A stretch of 64,000 bases of DNA, taken from assembly GCA_022560025.1 (NCBI GenBank), contig JAFISE010000071.1:1-64000 (forward strand), read 5' to 3'. Made by a program: the position numbers and the translations under genes. Origin of the DNA: Stagonosporopsis chrysanthemi (taxonomy: Eukaryota; Ascomycota; Dothideomycetes; Pleosporales; Didymellaceae). The notes below the pieces were generated by a model. That model was given only the letters and a program-made list of their open reading frames with translations. It was not told where the DNA came from and did no database searches. Shown one piece after another: positions 11,327-23,057 of this stretch (positions are counted from its first letter, which is position 1; the number at the start of each line of letters is the position of its first letter).

Positions 11327-13194
11327 GATGAATTATGTCACTGGACGGTGAGATGAATGAGAAAGGCGGTTTGAAGGGAGAGAGCAGCTATATACAGTTG
11401 GCGGAAGCAGATTTTCAATGGGGAGCGGCGCTAGTGCCGCCAAGAGCGCTCAGGCCGCCGCTGCTCCGGGACCTCCTCGATGCCTCGGGGAAGCCGTGCG
11501 TATTTCCAGAATAGCATGCAATGCGCTTTTACTTGTTCTTTGCTTCACTGCAGTTGAGCCGCAACTTCACTGAGCTCATGCCGCGGGTATACAGAGATCC
11601 AATGCTGTACCATTATTTGCTATCTTGATCGTATCAAGGGAGCCAGCCCCAAGCGTTGCTGTAGCAGCCACAGCATCGAAACCCTCTGGCACAGCTGCGC
11701 ACGTCCTGCAATTTGGTAGCTGCCGCAGTCGCAGAGCTGGAATCTGGTGCTTCGCATGTGTTCAGATGCCCACTCGAGCTTGAACCCACACTTGAACGCA
11801 GTGCGCTTTGCAGCGCTTCTCCTTTTCCCAGGGTCCGCCTTGAGCGCTTTTCCACAGCCAACAAAGTCGGGCAATCTCGGGAAGGCCGGGCCAATTGTAC
11901 GCAAGGCGATGGAAAATTCGTGGCCCAGCCCCAGTTTGTTGAAAGGACCACGGTTCGCCGCTGCCCAGGTGCTTCTGGATGTAGGGTCGCGCCGACGATG
12001 TCGTTTCGACAAGGGAGCTGCTTCTGAAGCTGTTTGTGTAGATTTACCGGCTGCAAGTCTCCACCAATGCAGCTCTGCGCTGTCGGTAAGGCCCATCCAG
12101 CACAAAAAATATTGTGTTCGCAGGGCCAACCATCCTCCTACCTCGGAACTGTCCTCTGGCACCTACTGTTTCGATGCGAGAACGGGTTGTACGCCGACAC
12201 CATGCACGCGACCAGAGCTTTACCGAGCTCGTCATCACCGACAAGATATCGGCTGTCAATCCAGAAACCCCCACTTAGCATCACGAAGCTTCTGCCGTCT
12301 CAATTGAATACCGAAGATAAGCATTGAGCGAGCTTGAAGTAAAGTACCGGATTAGTGAGCGGCCTGAACGAGTAGCGTCTCTCCAGCGAGTCTCTACCTC
12401 AAGCACCTCAGACATCGAGCTCACCTGGCTGCATGCCTTCTGGTCGTGCATTTCAAAGCATCTAGGATTTTTGAAGGGATGAAAAGTGTCATCGGGCAAT
12501 AGTCCAATTCACCCAGTCTTGATTGCTAAAAATGCGTAGCCAGCAAATCTCTTGCTTCACAACTCCGTAACACCAGTATCGCCTCGAGGCCCATAAACAG
12601 TCCTTCGTCCCGTACCGATTCGTCTTCACCAAAAACCTCCGAACGCACCGTGACAAGACAAAAACTTGTGGATGTACTCTACACAGGAGAAGGGACATGG
12701 TCTAAGCTAGCAGAACAGAGCTTAGCACACAGTGTCTGTGTACAAGAGCCGTTTGATGGTCTTATTTGTCTGCACGGTGATAGTAGGCCAGCCTCGCTCC
12801 TCGCAGGGCATGTGTGAGGTGCACATCCGAACGGATGCGTCACTCCATATCGAACCCCAACCGTGTTTGCAATGACGCAACGCCACAACGATCCCTACAC
12901 CACACACATACACATACCAGATGAAAGAACGACAACGGAAATATCGAGAGGGTCTGCTAGCAGCCGAGCAGTGACCAAGCAGTTCTTCCAGGATCTGCTT
13001 GCGCGCCGCTAGTTCACCGGCTTAGCGTGCGCCACGGGTATCCACCCACACCACGCCACGCTCCCTCCCGCAATGACTCGGTCGTACCTGCAGTAGACGT
13101 CAGTGTGTCTTGAGTCACACATCTCGCCAAGCTGTCGTACGTACAATCAAGGCGTGCATATACATGGTAGGGACGCAGGACGATTTCAGTTGAT
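11327..13194. other. 1.9-kb gene-free stretch
   Basis: Contains the ADP/ATP carrier promoter at its left end. The longest open frames (11620-12162 minus and 11747-12307 plus) occupy the same bases on opposite strands and match no family I recognise. No gene is supported. Confidence 0.5.
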
Positions 13195-14163
13195 TTAGAG
13201 GGGGTGGATCAACAGCAACAGCCCCTGTTGATGGCTACATTCATATCTGAAAGCACGGAACCCAGCGATGGAGCACGATCGATGTAGCTCATGTAAAGTG
13301 CTGCCAGCGTAGCCCTCATTCGAACCCTTGCTGCACCACAAGAGGCTCTGCTTGTACGCAAGCACATCTGCCTGATTCTCCATCTCAGCAAAGTACCCCA
13401 GAGGACACCCGGAGAACTACATCTGTGGCTGCTCAAGATGAAGCCGTCAAATCGTTTTTCAAGCGCGTCGCCCAAATTACTGATCCTGCCGTCTAGATGC
13501 AAGACTCGCCATAGATTGGTGCAGCCTCTCCCTTACATGTCTTCAACACCATGATCGGAGCATCTAGCCGCGGGACGAAGCGCTCGGGCGAGCGACCAGC
13601 TATTTCGTACTGCAAAGCGGATTGGTCATTAGAGAGGATGTCCACGATCTGGCCAGGATCGGACTATCGGAGTAACAGCATTACTTGCGTGCGAATGACA
13701 GAGCCGACTCCCCATGAGATCAACAGTTCTGTCTCGTTCGTGAACCTGGTCGAGTAGTACAAACTGTACTTCTCCGACACCAGCCTGATCCTTTTGTAAG
13801 TATTGTTCATGTATATGTTCTTGAAGACGCCTGCTTCACGGGGCTTATCGGCTCGGAACCCGTAATGGCCCTCTGGAACTCCCTGGTCATGTGAGTACAC
13901 GTTCGGGCACGAGGACTCTTTCCAGCTCAATTACCCAATTAGAGTGCGGAGCGATTGGTGAGACTGAGGAAGAACGGATGGTCCTCCTCGAGAACCTGTC
14001 CGAGCCGCTGTTCAGCTTTGGCGCTCACTACGTTGGCTGAGTATTGTATTGCGTAATTGACAGGCTCGCCTCCGTCGTGGCTCATCTTCGCGTTCCAGTA
14101 CTGATGTGTGAAAGGGTCGGAGCAGAAAAACTGAACTATTGAAACCTTGCGTAAAAGGTGCAT
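13195..14163 (-). pseudogene. Arylsulfatase relic (C-terminal half)
   Basis: Decayed sulfatase-family gene read leftward. The first piece (13939-14163) contains DPFTHQYWNAKMSHDG, INYA-like VNYAIQYSANVVSAKAEQRL and EEDHPFFLSL. A one-base shift then reveals PIAPHSNW, a hallmark of fungal arylsulfatases. Further left, in other frames, come NNTYKRIRLVSEKYSLYYST, TNETEL, SDPGQIVDILSNDQSALQYE and LWRVLHLDGRISNLGDALE, the usual C-terminal order. At least three frame changes and several stops separate them. The N-terminal part with the C/S-x-P-S-R site that becomes formylglycine is missing, so the product cannot be active. It would have hydrolysed sulfate esters when intact. Confidence 0.75.
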
Positions 14164-15004
14164 TGTAGTTGTTAAAGGTGTGGAAGTTTTGTAACTTTCC
14201 TACGTAATATGTAAGGTAGCCTGAGTAATATTAACTTCAACTTGAGGCATGTGCTCGACACTCTGCATATACAGGCCTTGGTCATCTGCCAATGCAAAAA
14301 ATATATTTGGGCGTCTGGATGATACAGATCGCGCTGCAAGTAGCAGTTATAATGAGGTGAACACAAGCTATACTTGGAACCACACCTTCAGCAGGTAAAT
14401 GTCAAACCAACATGAAGTAGCCGCATCAGGTAGGTCGATTGTCACTAAAAGAGCTTATATCAAGTCGTTGGCAGCTGGAGACCGACTTTCTTGAGTTTTG
14501 TTCCGTCTCCGATGGCTTCCGGATGGCCATCTGATGACCGAAACCCATCGCCAGAACGATGCCGGAACAGTCCGACGTCCACAAGATGATGGCTTGTCAG
14601 ATAATAGACGCATGAAATGCGCCGATTGCTTGTCATGAAATGATTGAGGGTCTCTGCACAGGTGTGTTGGAGTGGTACCGTCGCACTTGTCTGCACTAAG
14701 ATAAATCGAGTCGAGCATCACGTGCGGTGGCCGAATCAGCGTGACCAGGCAAATGCGACTTTGACAACCTGCATCTTGATCTCATCTGGTCGGTCGAATC
14801 GCGCAGAGTGCGGGAAATGTCTACCACAATGTATTGCTCGACATCGAATCGGCCGATTACAACACTCGGCTGTGCCCCGCAAAAAGCACGCGATCTTGAG
14901 GCCTCACTACGACATCCCGTAGTGTCAAGCGGGATGGCACAGGGTCGAAGAGCCAAGTTGAGTTGTGGACTCGATTTGAGCACTCTCTTGACACGTCGAT
15001 TATC
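14164..15004. other. Intergenic, sulfatase relic to Zn2Cys6 gene
   Basis: No gene recognised. It may include further sulfatase decay and, near 14800-15000, the promoter of the Zn2Cys6 gene. Short open frames on both strands look like chance. Confidence 0.4.
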
Positions 15005-17106
15005 ATGCCGCCCCGAAGTCAAACAGCGAATTCTGTCTCGAAGAGGCGATCGGGTAATCCGGGCAAAGCCTGTCTTCGCTGCCACAAACGGAAGCAACGG
15101 TGCCTAGGGTTTCCAGCATGTTCAAATTGCCAGACTGCTGGTATATCATGCCAAAGAGACTTCACAGCTGCTGTACGAAAGCTCGGAAGCTTATCTAAAG
15201 AGGAGCTCATCGACAGGATTGAGCAGCTTGAGTCCGAGCACCAGCAGTTGTCGTTCGAAGAGCCCAACAGCGAGTTGCAGGACGCTCAGAAAACGCAACG
15301 GCGGACCTCGACGAGTACGACAGCACCCACGTCTCGTGAAGATTTGAGAAGCAGAAATGCGTTGAATGACGCTGATGATAGCCTGACTTCGATCAGCGTT
15401 GCGTCTGCGGAAGACCAAACAGCGCAAATCCATGGACCATATACAGGTGGTATACAACAGCATGGCTCTGATGCTTGTTTAAATCAACTTCCTGGAGCCA
15501 ATATGGGAATGCGCTACCTGTTGACCTACCTTGAAAGCTTACATCGACGTCTACCCTTCTGCGATTACATGCAGCTCCTGATACATCATCAAGCGCTGCA
15601 TACAGGCGCTCTTGCTCCCTTAGCATCAGACTTTACATCCTTCCGTCTCTACATGGCCTATGGCATTGGTTGCTCGATTATGAAACTTGGGGGTTCTATC
15701 ACGGCACATCCTCCTGAGTTCTACCTCAAAGTCGCGATGGAGATGCGCCAATCCCTCCATTGCGATGCGGTAATGGAAGTTGAGATTCTTCTTTGGAAAG
15801 TCCTTTTCAAGTTACGGTCGTCATTCACGACTGAGGTCTGGTATACTATAGGACTTGCTGTGCGAACAGCCGTGGAGGCCAACTTACACCGCGAATTTCA
15901 CTATCGCTCGCTGGAACCGCCTTCTGCAGATCTGCAGCGCTGCCTCTTTTGGTCTGTATATATGATAGAGAGGAATATCTGTTGGTCCCTGAAACGACCT
16001 TTCAGTCTACCAGATCAGAGTATCGATGCAGCGTTACCGATGGAGCAGACTCAGCCAACAAGCTTGATCGACAACGATGCCAGCGGCGCAGAGGACTCAT
16101 CACAAGGACCGAACCAACGACCATTAGACTCGCGCAACTTTATTGCTATGATAAAGTTGTGCCGTATAAACGCTCAGACATTCACTGAGCTTCATCGGAT
16201 GGATCGTGAGCTCTCTTCGCTGCGAGCATTGGTGCCTTCAATGCTTGACCGTCTCCGCCAGTTCGAAGCCTCGCTTTCCACATGTAGCGGAACCGACTAC
16301 GATTTCATTCAATTACATGTCCAGAATGCTACAAGAGTACTGCTAGAGCCATTTCTTTCATCGATGCATAGTCCAGATCCGCTTCTGCAAGTTTGCCTTG
16401 AAGCCGCCGGCAATGTCTGTCAGTTCTTCCGGAGACTGCGATTCAAACAGAATTTAGGATACTCTTTTACGACGATCAACTCTGTTTTTGTCGCAGGTAC
16501 AACCGTGTGGTAAGTGAACTATCCGAGTGGGCGATCGATGCTGATTGCCACAGCTACATCCTCTTCAAGTGTCCCAGCTTGTGGACTCCAACCAGGGCAA
16601 ACGATATTCGCGCTTGCTCGTCAACATTGGTCGCAGCAGCCGAACACAACCCTACTATTCGGAAGTATTGCGATGTGTTGGACAGTATCATCAACGCAAC
16701 CATGAATTTCATTGAGCAGATACATCATCCAGACACAGGCCTTGCACCCGGAGTCTCGCCGGGATCCGTGGCACGAGATGAAGAAGACTCCATCAGCCCA
16801 GCGGATGCCTTCGACAAACTCAGTCAGACTCTCAAGGAGTTGCAGTTTGAGTTCCCTTCGCCCTCCTATCCTTCATATCAGCAAGTAACGCCCTTTCATG
16901 TACAGCCTGGAGAATCTTATGGCGTTCTGCAAGATGACCAGCATGAAGTCGCAGAACGCTTCGCAGATATGGACGGATTCGATCCGCGGGAATTGATCGA
17001 TCTCACCTTTCTGGACTTCCGATGGGACCTCGGTCCGACCTTAGATGAGATGGCAGCTCGGGACCAGAGTCATCCTTACCATTACCAAGGCCTTACATTT
17101 TCATGA
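15005..17106 (+). CDS. Zn2Cys6 transcription factor with fungal-specific TF domain (2 exons)
   Basis: Nuclear DNA-binding regulator, 685 residues. Exons 15005-16509 and 16554-17106; the 44-nt intron (GTAAGT, CCACAG) joins AGTTV to CYILFK, matching the usual AG-hydrophobic-YC segment of the family. The binuclear zinc cluster lies near residues 23-49: CLRCHKRKQRC then CSNCQTAGISC, spacing C2C6C5C2C6C, flanked by basic residues. A short leucine-rich coiled linker follows (EELIDRIEQLESEHQQL). The fungal transcription factor middle domain begins near residue 200 (FTSFRLYMAYGIGCSIMKL). The target is unknown. Relics of an arylsulfatase and an allantoate-permease-like transporter on either side suggest it once controlled scavenging genes. 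It has no visible defects. Confidence 0.9.
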
Positions 17107-17750
17107 TGGGGCAGGTTCTACACTGGAAGCTGTATATGAAGCGTTTCTTCAATTTTCAGCACTGGAAGCTTTCAGGTCCATTATGCCTACTGTTCGAACA
17201 TTCTCGACACCTTCGACTATTCTGATATGCGCAGCAGTTAAAACGAGACTCACTATCGAAAGTGCTTCCCATGGTCTACATACTCATACTATGCCGATTA
17301 GCGGAGTGGCGCTTCCGGGCATTAGTGCGGTAATTGGAGCTGAGCGGCGGCTGCGGTCTTCGGGAAAGGTGTATCACAGCGAACCAACGAAGGCTTCGCG
17401 TCGTTCAAGCTCGCTTGCTGGCATGACGCTGTATCTCCCCTCCCTTGGAAACGCAAAGCATGAATTCGTACTTCAACACAGGATTACGACAGATGCTAAG
17501 CTCATGATTGAATCACTATATACATGTTAAACTTTTGCTACGGATCCGAATAACACATCCGGCTTCCGTGGACCGTCATCTACACAAGCTGTTCTCGAAC
17601 TTTTACACCGGCCCTTTGTGGATCTTTTGCTCCACTCGAGCTAACATGACTCCAAACTTAATCTGCCTCACTCGAGTTGAGGGGTATGGCCCTGATGGCC
17701 AAGTATTTTCATCCTGCTCAGCCGAGAAGGAGCTCAGCAATTTTGTCCCT
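17107..17750. other. Intergenic, regulator to transporter relic
   Basis: Open frames here (17045-17530 and the start of 17508-17813) show no domain. The right end would be the promoter of the transporter relic. Confidence 0.4.
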
Positions 17751-18190
17751 ATGGAGATCACAGTGACAGCCGACTGGGACAGAAGCGAAGAGAAGAGACT
17801 AAGACGCATGTAGGCGAAGCCGCACAAGGCGATGTCCAGCAACATCAACCGACCCATAACAGACTCGATGTCATCTCCCTCCCTATGCTGATGCTTGGCC
17901 TCTTTGCACTGCAACTAGACAAATACAACATAGCATACTCAATCATAACGACGTTCGTCAAGGACCTGCATATGACAGTTGACGATGTCAATACCCGGAA
18001 CTCACTCATGCTCGCAGCCATCGTTGTCTTCGAGGTCCCTCTCAACATGATTTTTTTTAAGAATTGGCCCTGCCAAATGGCTCACTATCCAGACCTTTGC
18101 AGAGAGCTTCGGGTGGGAGGGATGCAGTTACGGATGAGGGCGCTGATGGGGTGCTGGGAGATGGGCGTGCGGCGAGGGTTAAGAATCAGA
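17751..18190 (+). pseudogene. Allantoate permease-like (DAL5 family) MFS transporter relic
   Basis: Truncated, frameshifted start of an anion:cation symporter. Exon 17751-17809 encodes ADWDRSEEKRLRR, the usual cytoplasmic N-terminus. A still-functional-looking intron (GTAGGC to CAG, 17810-17862) leads to LPMLMLGLFALQLDKYNIAY, TTFVKDLHMTVDDVN and LMLAAIVVFEVPLNMI, matching the first two membrane helices of the family. In the T8 run at 18051-18058 the frame is lost; the shifted frame reads IGPAKWLTIQTFAESFGWEG, the expected continuation. A second shift is needed for RALMGCWEMG. Nothing recognisable follows, so about ten membrane helices are gone. Confidence 0.8.
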
Positions 18191-18371
18191 TAGGAGGTTG
18201 CTGTGGAGGACTCAGAGCTTGTTCAAAAGACATCGAATCCTTTTCAACCGTGAATGAACTAGATTTTCTGAGCACTCGTGGAACATGGGTTTGGAATCCG
18301 TGATACTGCAAAAAAGGAAGGGTTTGAACGAGTACGAGAGCTCTTCGCTGTCATCCCCACTTCTGCGCTAA

Positions 18372-20084
18372 CTAAACCGCTCTGTCCACACGCTGTATAC
18401 TCGCCTCGCCCCCTTCCCCCACGCTCTCCCTCTGAACCCTCGCTTCCACAATACCACCTACCTCATCATCACCATCCGCTCCATCCTCCCCCTCCCCCCG
18501 CTTCCTCACCCTGCCCTCCCCCCCAAACAGCCCCAGCAACAAAACATCATAAACCCCCTTCAACGTCCCCGCGACCACAAAAGCCACCCAGAACCTCCCG
18601 CCTCCCGCCAATTGCCCCGTAAAACTGGGTCCCGTCGACTGGCTCAACGTCTTGACCACGTTCACCACGCCCATGACGGCCGTGCGCTCACCGGGCAGCA
18701 CAATGGAGCTCAGAAACGCGGAGCGGGGCGCTTGGTCCATGGAGCCTAGCATGCTGCGGCCGATGAGGAGGGGGATCGTGGAGCCTAGGGTGGGAGCGAT
18801 GGGGAGGAGGGCGAGGAATACGGCGGAGGGGAGGTGGGGGAGGACCATTGCGGGGATGTTGCCGAGGCGGCGGGTGAGCGGGGCGCTGAGGAGGAGTGTG
18901 GGGAGGGAGAGGCACCTGGAGGGTTTCGTGTTTAGTATGGGCTTTTCTTGGATACTACTGGGTAGGGGTTGGGCGGCTTTTGGGTAACTCACCATGTCGC
19001 GCTCATTATCCCTCCAAGCTTGCCCTTGGGTAGGTGGAATTTTTGGTCCAGGTAGTAGTTGAGCAGTGAGAAGGGGACCATGCCTGAGCCCAGCGAGTCG
19101 AGGAAGAAGAGGCTGCACAGCTTGATCAGAATCGCCCGGCTGGCAGGCGAGATGGAGGGTAACAGGTTGCAGCTCTTTTTGCCCTCTTTCTTCACGACTT
19201 CACTGGCCACATCACCGATCTGCGTGCCTTCCGTGGCAGGGAGAAGGGGTTCTGTCTCCTCGTCTCTGGTGGAGCTCTTTAAGGGCTGGTGCTCGCACCC
19301 CGCACTCAAGAAGAAAGTGCACACCGCCTTGACCAGACCGATAGCAGTGTAGACCCAGAAGATCGCACGGTAGGCGTCGAGTTCAGACCAGCCGGGCTTC
19401 GCAGTAAGGACATCGACAGCCTGTCCACCAAGCACGAGGCCAGTCGAGGTGCCTAAGACGGCAAAAACGACATACCACGTACTACACCATCCTATCAGCA
19501 CATTCACTCTCAAGCCCCCTCCCCAACCACCCCAACGACAGCGTGTGCATGAAGGGAAAAGAAAAAAGCGCAAAACAGCAAAAAACTCACAAAACATCCG
19601 CCCTCCCCTCCTCCCCCACAATCCCCGCAAGCGTGCTCTCCTCCACCGCGCGAAACGGCCCAATCTCATTCCCACTCGGACTGACAACGCCCACCACCGC
19701 CGCAAGCAGCAGGATCTCGTACTGACTACCCAGCGCAAACACCACCCCAGACCCGGCCATGCCCAGCGCGCCCAGCAGCAGCGTGCGGCGGCGGCCCAGC
19801 GCATCGGCGCCCAGCGTCAGCAGCAGCGAAACGGCCACGTCGCCGAGCAGCGTCAGCGTCATGAAGAAGCCGATTTGCGCGTCCGAGAGCCCCTGGAGCT
19901 GCAGGTAGAGGGCGAGGATCAGGGCGACGGTGCCGTAGGCGGACATGCGCAGGAAGCGGGTGAGGAGGAGGAGGTGGACGTCTTTGGGGGCGTGGAGCAT
20001 GGTGTGCAGGCCGAGTTCGTGGGTGATCCATCTGGTGGATCTTTTTATTACGCCTTGGTGGTGGTTGGGGTTGGGGGAGGTCAT
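18372..20084 (-). CDS. Major facilitator superfamily transporter (3 exons)
   Basis: Twelve-helix membrane transporter with unknown substrate. Exons 19591-20084, 18993-19481 and 18372-18915 give 508 residues; an in-frame ATG at 20198 would add 38. Introns 19482-19590 and 18916-18992 have GTGAGT donors and AG acceptors and preserve phase. The N-terminal half shows LLLLTRFLRMSAYGTVALIL, then motif A-like ADALGRRRTLLLGA after helix 2. The centre has a charged cytoplasmic loop (RDEETEPLLPATEG). The second half contains MVPFSLLNYYLDQKFHLPKG and LLSAPLTRRLGNIPAMVL, the repeat of motif A. The last 40 residues are hydrophilic and Gly/Glu/Arg-rich, with little similarity expected. The family resembles uncharacterised fungal MFS proteins sometimes annotated as drug or multi-substrate transporters. 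Confidence 0.85.
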
Positions 20085-20812
20085 TGTTGCGTGGCTGTTG
20101 CCTGGTGGTGAAGCGGAGGGTGCGAGGTTGGTTGTGGCCTTGTGCTTTTGGAGCAGAGTGTATTTGAATTGGAATGGCTCGCTCTGAGCTTTTTTCATCT
20201 ATGCACGCGGGGATTGGAGGACATGAGAGATGTCATGTTGCGTTGACAGGGCGTGTACCTGTCGATCCCGTGGTGTTGGACGCCTGGAGATGCGCTAGCT
20301 GTTTACAGTATGTAAACTGTGAACATGCAATAGGACCTCTAGATGACAAGCGTATAATGTTCAGGCAGTGTGGTGTATCAAGAAATCTCGCACCCGTTAA
20401 TTGTAAGTAACAGTCTACTACCTGCGAGACTAAAAGCACAAAATGTGCACTTTACAACCCTCTTTCACTACTTCTTACATCTCTACATTTCCCTCCTCTG
20501 CACTACAAAAGTACTCTCATCTCCTAACTAACCCTACTACCCTCCACTGCTTAATAGCCCGCCCCCTTAAGCAGACAAAGACTAACAACACTTATGATCG
20601 TTGCTGTTGTGCAGGACTCGGAGGAGTCCTTACTAGCTAGGTCTGATACACACTCTGGAAAACGTGCTTACACTATCCCTCATGCTACTCATCCTCACTG
20701 GTTGTACTTCTTCACGTACACATCACCAATCCATCTCTCTTCATCACGTCCTACTTGTCACGTCCTACTTGTCACATCCTGCTCAGCCCACCACCGACTC
20801 GTAAAATGGCAT

Positions 20813-20893
20813 CGAATACTAATATCGATGTCGATACTAATATCGATGTTGAGACTGATACTAACACTGATATCGATATTGATACTAATACCG
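20813..20893. repeat. Degenerate 12-base tandem repeat
   Basis: About six imperfect copies of a unit like GATACTAATATC with alternating GATGTC/GATGTT, so a frame through it reads repeated Asp/Asn/Ile/Thr. It is too short and isolated to be a supported gene. Confidence 0.7.
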
Positions 20894-20950
20894 AAACCAC
20901 AAAGACCCGAGAATGGGTGAAAGCAACGGGGGAACACCGATCGAGAGCGC

Positions 20951-21020
20951 GGTGAGATGAGTTGAGATGAGATGAGTTGAGATGAGATGGGATGGGATGG
21001 AATGGGATGAGATGAGATTG
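20951..21020. repeat. GATGA/GATGG microsatellite
   Basis: Tandem pentamer-like GAGAT/GATGG units (GAGATGAGTTGAGATGAGAT and variants) over about 70 bases. Likely replication slippage. Confidence 0.8.
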
Positions 21021-21445
21021 GTTACAAGAGGGTAGGTGTGAGTAAGACGGAGCAGCTGTGCAGGGCTCAGTGTGACAGGAGGAAGAGACGAGAGGGATGG
21101 TGGGATCGTTGAGCGTGGTTGGTGCTGCAAGCTAGCCGGGAATTCTCTTTGCAAGCCGCGTGGTTCGCGCCCGATGATGATACTTCACAAACACACAGGA
21201 CAGAAACGGATGAAACCGGTGGTCGCAAGGAAACCATGACCATTCGGATTAAGTAAAGCGTATCAAACGTGGCAACCGCAACCGCACAAAACACCTGCGC
21301 CCGAATCTCGTGTATCACTTGTCTCGTCTCGCCCGCCCGTGTCCTGCTGCTTGCTGGTACGACGGCGGCGACGAATCTCCCCCCAGGCTACTGCTGCTGC
21401 TGCTGCGTGCACCGCCTCTGCCTCTCGCGCCCACACACTACTCGT

Positions 21446-22424
21446 CTAGCAGCAGCCGCCGCCGGAGCCGCTCTGCACGCCCTGGCCCTGCCCGATGGGG
21501 ACTGTGGGCTTGGTGTTGGCGGTTGTGGTGCCCATGCGCTCCTTGATCTGGCGGGCCATGGTGAGGAAAGCCTGCTCGACGTTGGTGGCGCTCTTTGCCG
21601 ACGTCTCGAGGAAGGGGATGCCGAGGCTGTCTGCGAACTCCTGGGTGGTGTTAGATGTGTGGCTTTGGCTGTGTCTCGGAATGAGGGAAGAGGGGGGGGG
21701 GACGCACCTTTGCCACGGTGTACTCGACGACCTTCTTGTCTGCCATATCGGACTTGTTGCCGACCAGCAGCTTGTTGACGCCCTCGGTGGCGTAGCGGTC
21801 GATCTCCTGCAGCCACTGCTTCACGTTGTTGAACGAGTCCATGTCGGTGACATCGTAGACGACGCAGATGCCGTGGGCGCCGCGGTAGTACGAGGATGTG
21901 ATGGTGCGGAAGCGCTCCTGGCCGGCTGTGTCCCACTGTGTCGGCGTCAGCTCCAGGTCGCAGCCTCGATCGGTGCCGCTATACGTACAATCTGCAGCTT
22001 GACGGTCTTGCCATCGAGCTCGATAGTCCTGATTTTCTGCGGCGTGTTAGCCTGGCGCAGGCTGGGGCGCAGCTGGCGGGGGCGCACGCACAAAGTCGAC
22101 GCCGATGGTGGAGATGTAGCTCTCTGTGTATGTGTCGTCGGCAAACCGGAGCAGCAAGCACGACTTTCCCACACCAGAGTCACCGATGAGGAGGAGCTTG
22201 AAGAGGTAGTCGTATCTGGGGATGGCCTGGTCAGCGGGGGCGGGCGATAGGGGCGGCTGCCGCAGCGCCGGCACCGTGGCATGCAGGCAGGTACTCTGTG
22301 GGCTCGTTGTTAGCACTGCGCCTGACGTAGGCCCCCCCCCCCATGGCGACCTCGCGGGTCGTGGGTCGTGGGTCGTGGGTCGTGGCGGTGGGAGCAGGCG
22401 TGTTACGTACCACTCGGGGTTCAT
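21446..22424 (-). CDS. YPT1: Rab-family small GTPase Ypt1 / Rab1 (5 exons)
   Basis: GTPase controlling ER-to-Golgi traffic and autophagy initiation. Exons 22414-22424, 22092-22215, 21989-22036, 21708-21935 and 21446-21640 give 201 residues. Motifs: GDSGVGKSC (P-loop), STIGVDFKIR (switch I effector region), WDTAGQERFRTI (switch II), NKSD and ETSAKSA for guanine binding, and a C-terminal GGCC double-cysteine for geranylgeranylation. The first exon is only 11 nt (MNPE less one base). The donor must be GTGGTA at 22413: it yields MNPEYDYLFK exactly as in Ypt1 orthologues, whereas the stronger-looking GTACGT three bases further makes a stop codon with the same acceptor. Intron 1 carries a C run and a heptamer repeat. 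Confidence 0.96.
22330..22383. repeat. Poly-C run and GGGTCGT heptamer repeat in YPT1 intron 1
   Basis: Eleven consecutive C followed, from 22356, by four perfect tandem copies of GGGTCGT. Both lie inside the first intron of YPT1 and may vary in length among strains. Confidence 0.85.
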
Positions 22425-23057
22425 TTTGGCGGATGTGCTGGAGGTGCGAGGAAAGGGACGGGGTATCTGTGGTATAGGCCGGCAAGGAAGGGGAGAGTCG
22501 TGGGGTATCGCAGGGCGCTGGCAGGCGGTGTCAAGTACAAAGGTTGGCTGCAACGTGCTGCGGTGGACGGGATGTGCCTTGGCGCCGGCCGAGCGTTCAC
22601 GGGTTCCGTTGCGGACGCTGCAGCAGCTGTTTGAAACACGACAATCACACACCGCCAGCTGCCACCGGTGCCTGCGTGCTCTGCAGAGGCGAGCGCCGTG
22701 TCTGGCGTACGGCACGACTGCCCTCGCAGCCGAGCCAGACAGCACGCAGGAGGCCATTCGCCGCCGTTTGAGCGCGCGCGAATGCAACCGGTCTGTCACG
22801 TGCGCTGTCTCACTCACACACGGGGCCATGTCAGGTGTCAGCCGGCCACGATCAACGTCGCAGCCTCGCAGCCTCGCAGTCATGTGCCCTGCAGCGTCCG
22901 CAGAATGGAGATGTTGATATTACATATCTCTAGACCCTGAACGCACTCGCGCGTGCACGGTAAGCCTAACGCCTTTCCGGCGACCATTTCTATAGCCCCA
23001 ACCAACGCGGGCCCCGTATATAGTACAGCAGCAACATGAGAAACGCTAGCATCAAAT
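22425..23057. other. Intergenic, YPT1 promoter and GGC1 3' region
   Basis: Open frames on both strands overlap heavily and show no family features. The left half should hold the YPT1 promoter. Confidence 0.5.

Larger units (their letters stand above)
20085..21445. other. Intergenic region with simple repeats
   Basis: No gene is supported. It holds the MFS transporter promoter, two simple-repeat patches (20813-20893 and 20951-21020) and the 3' untranslated part of YPT1. Confidence 0.5.

Noticed and set aside
11620..12307. Long open frames on both strands (180 aa minus, 186 aa plus)
   Set aside because: They overlap each other almost fully, have no recognisable motif and no splice partner, and look like chance frames in GC-balanced DNA.
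20813..20955. Asp/Asn/Thr-repeat coding frame
   Set aside because: It has only 66 codons, made of a DNA microsatellite with no conserved flank.
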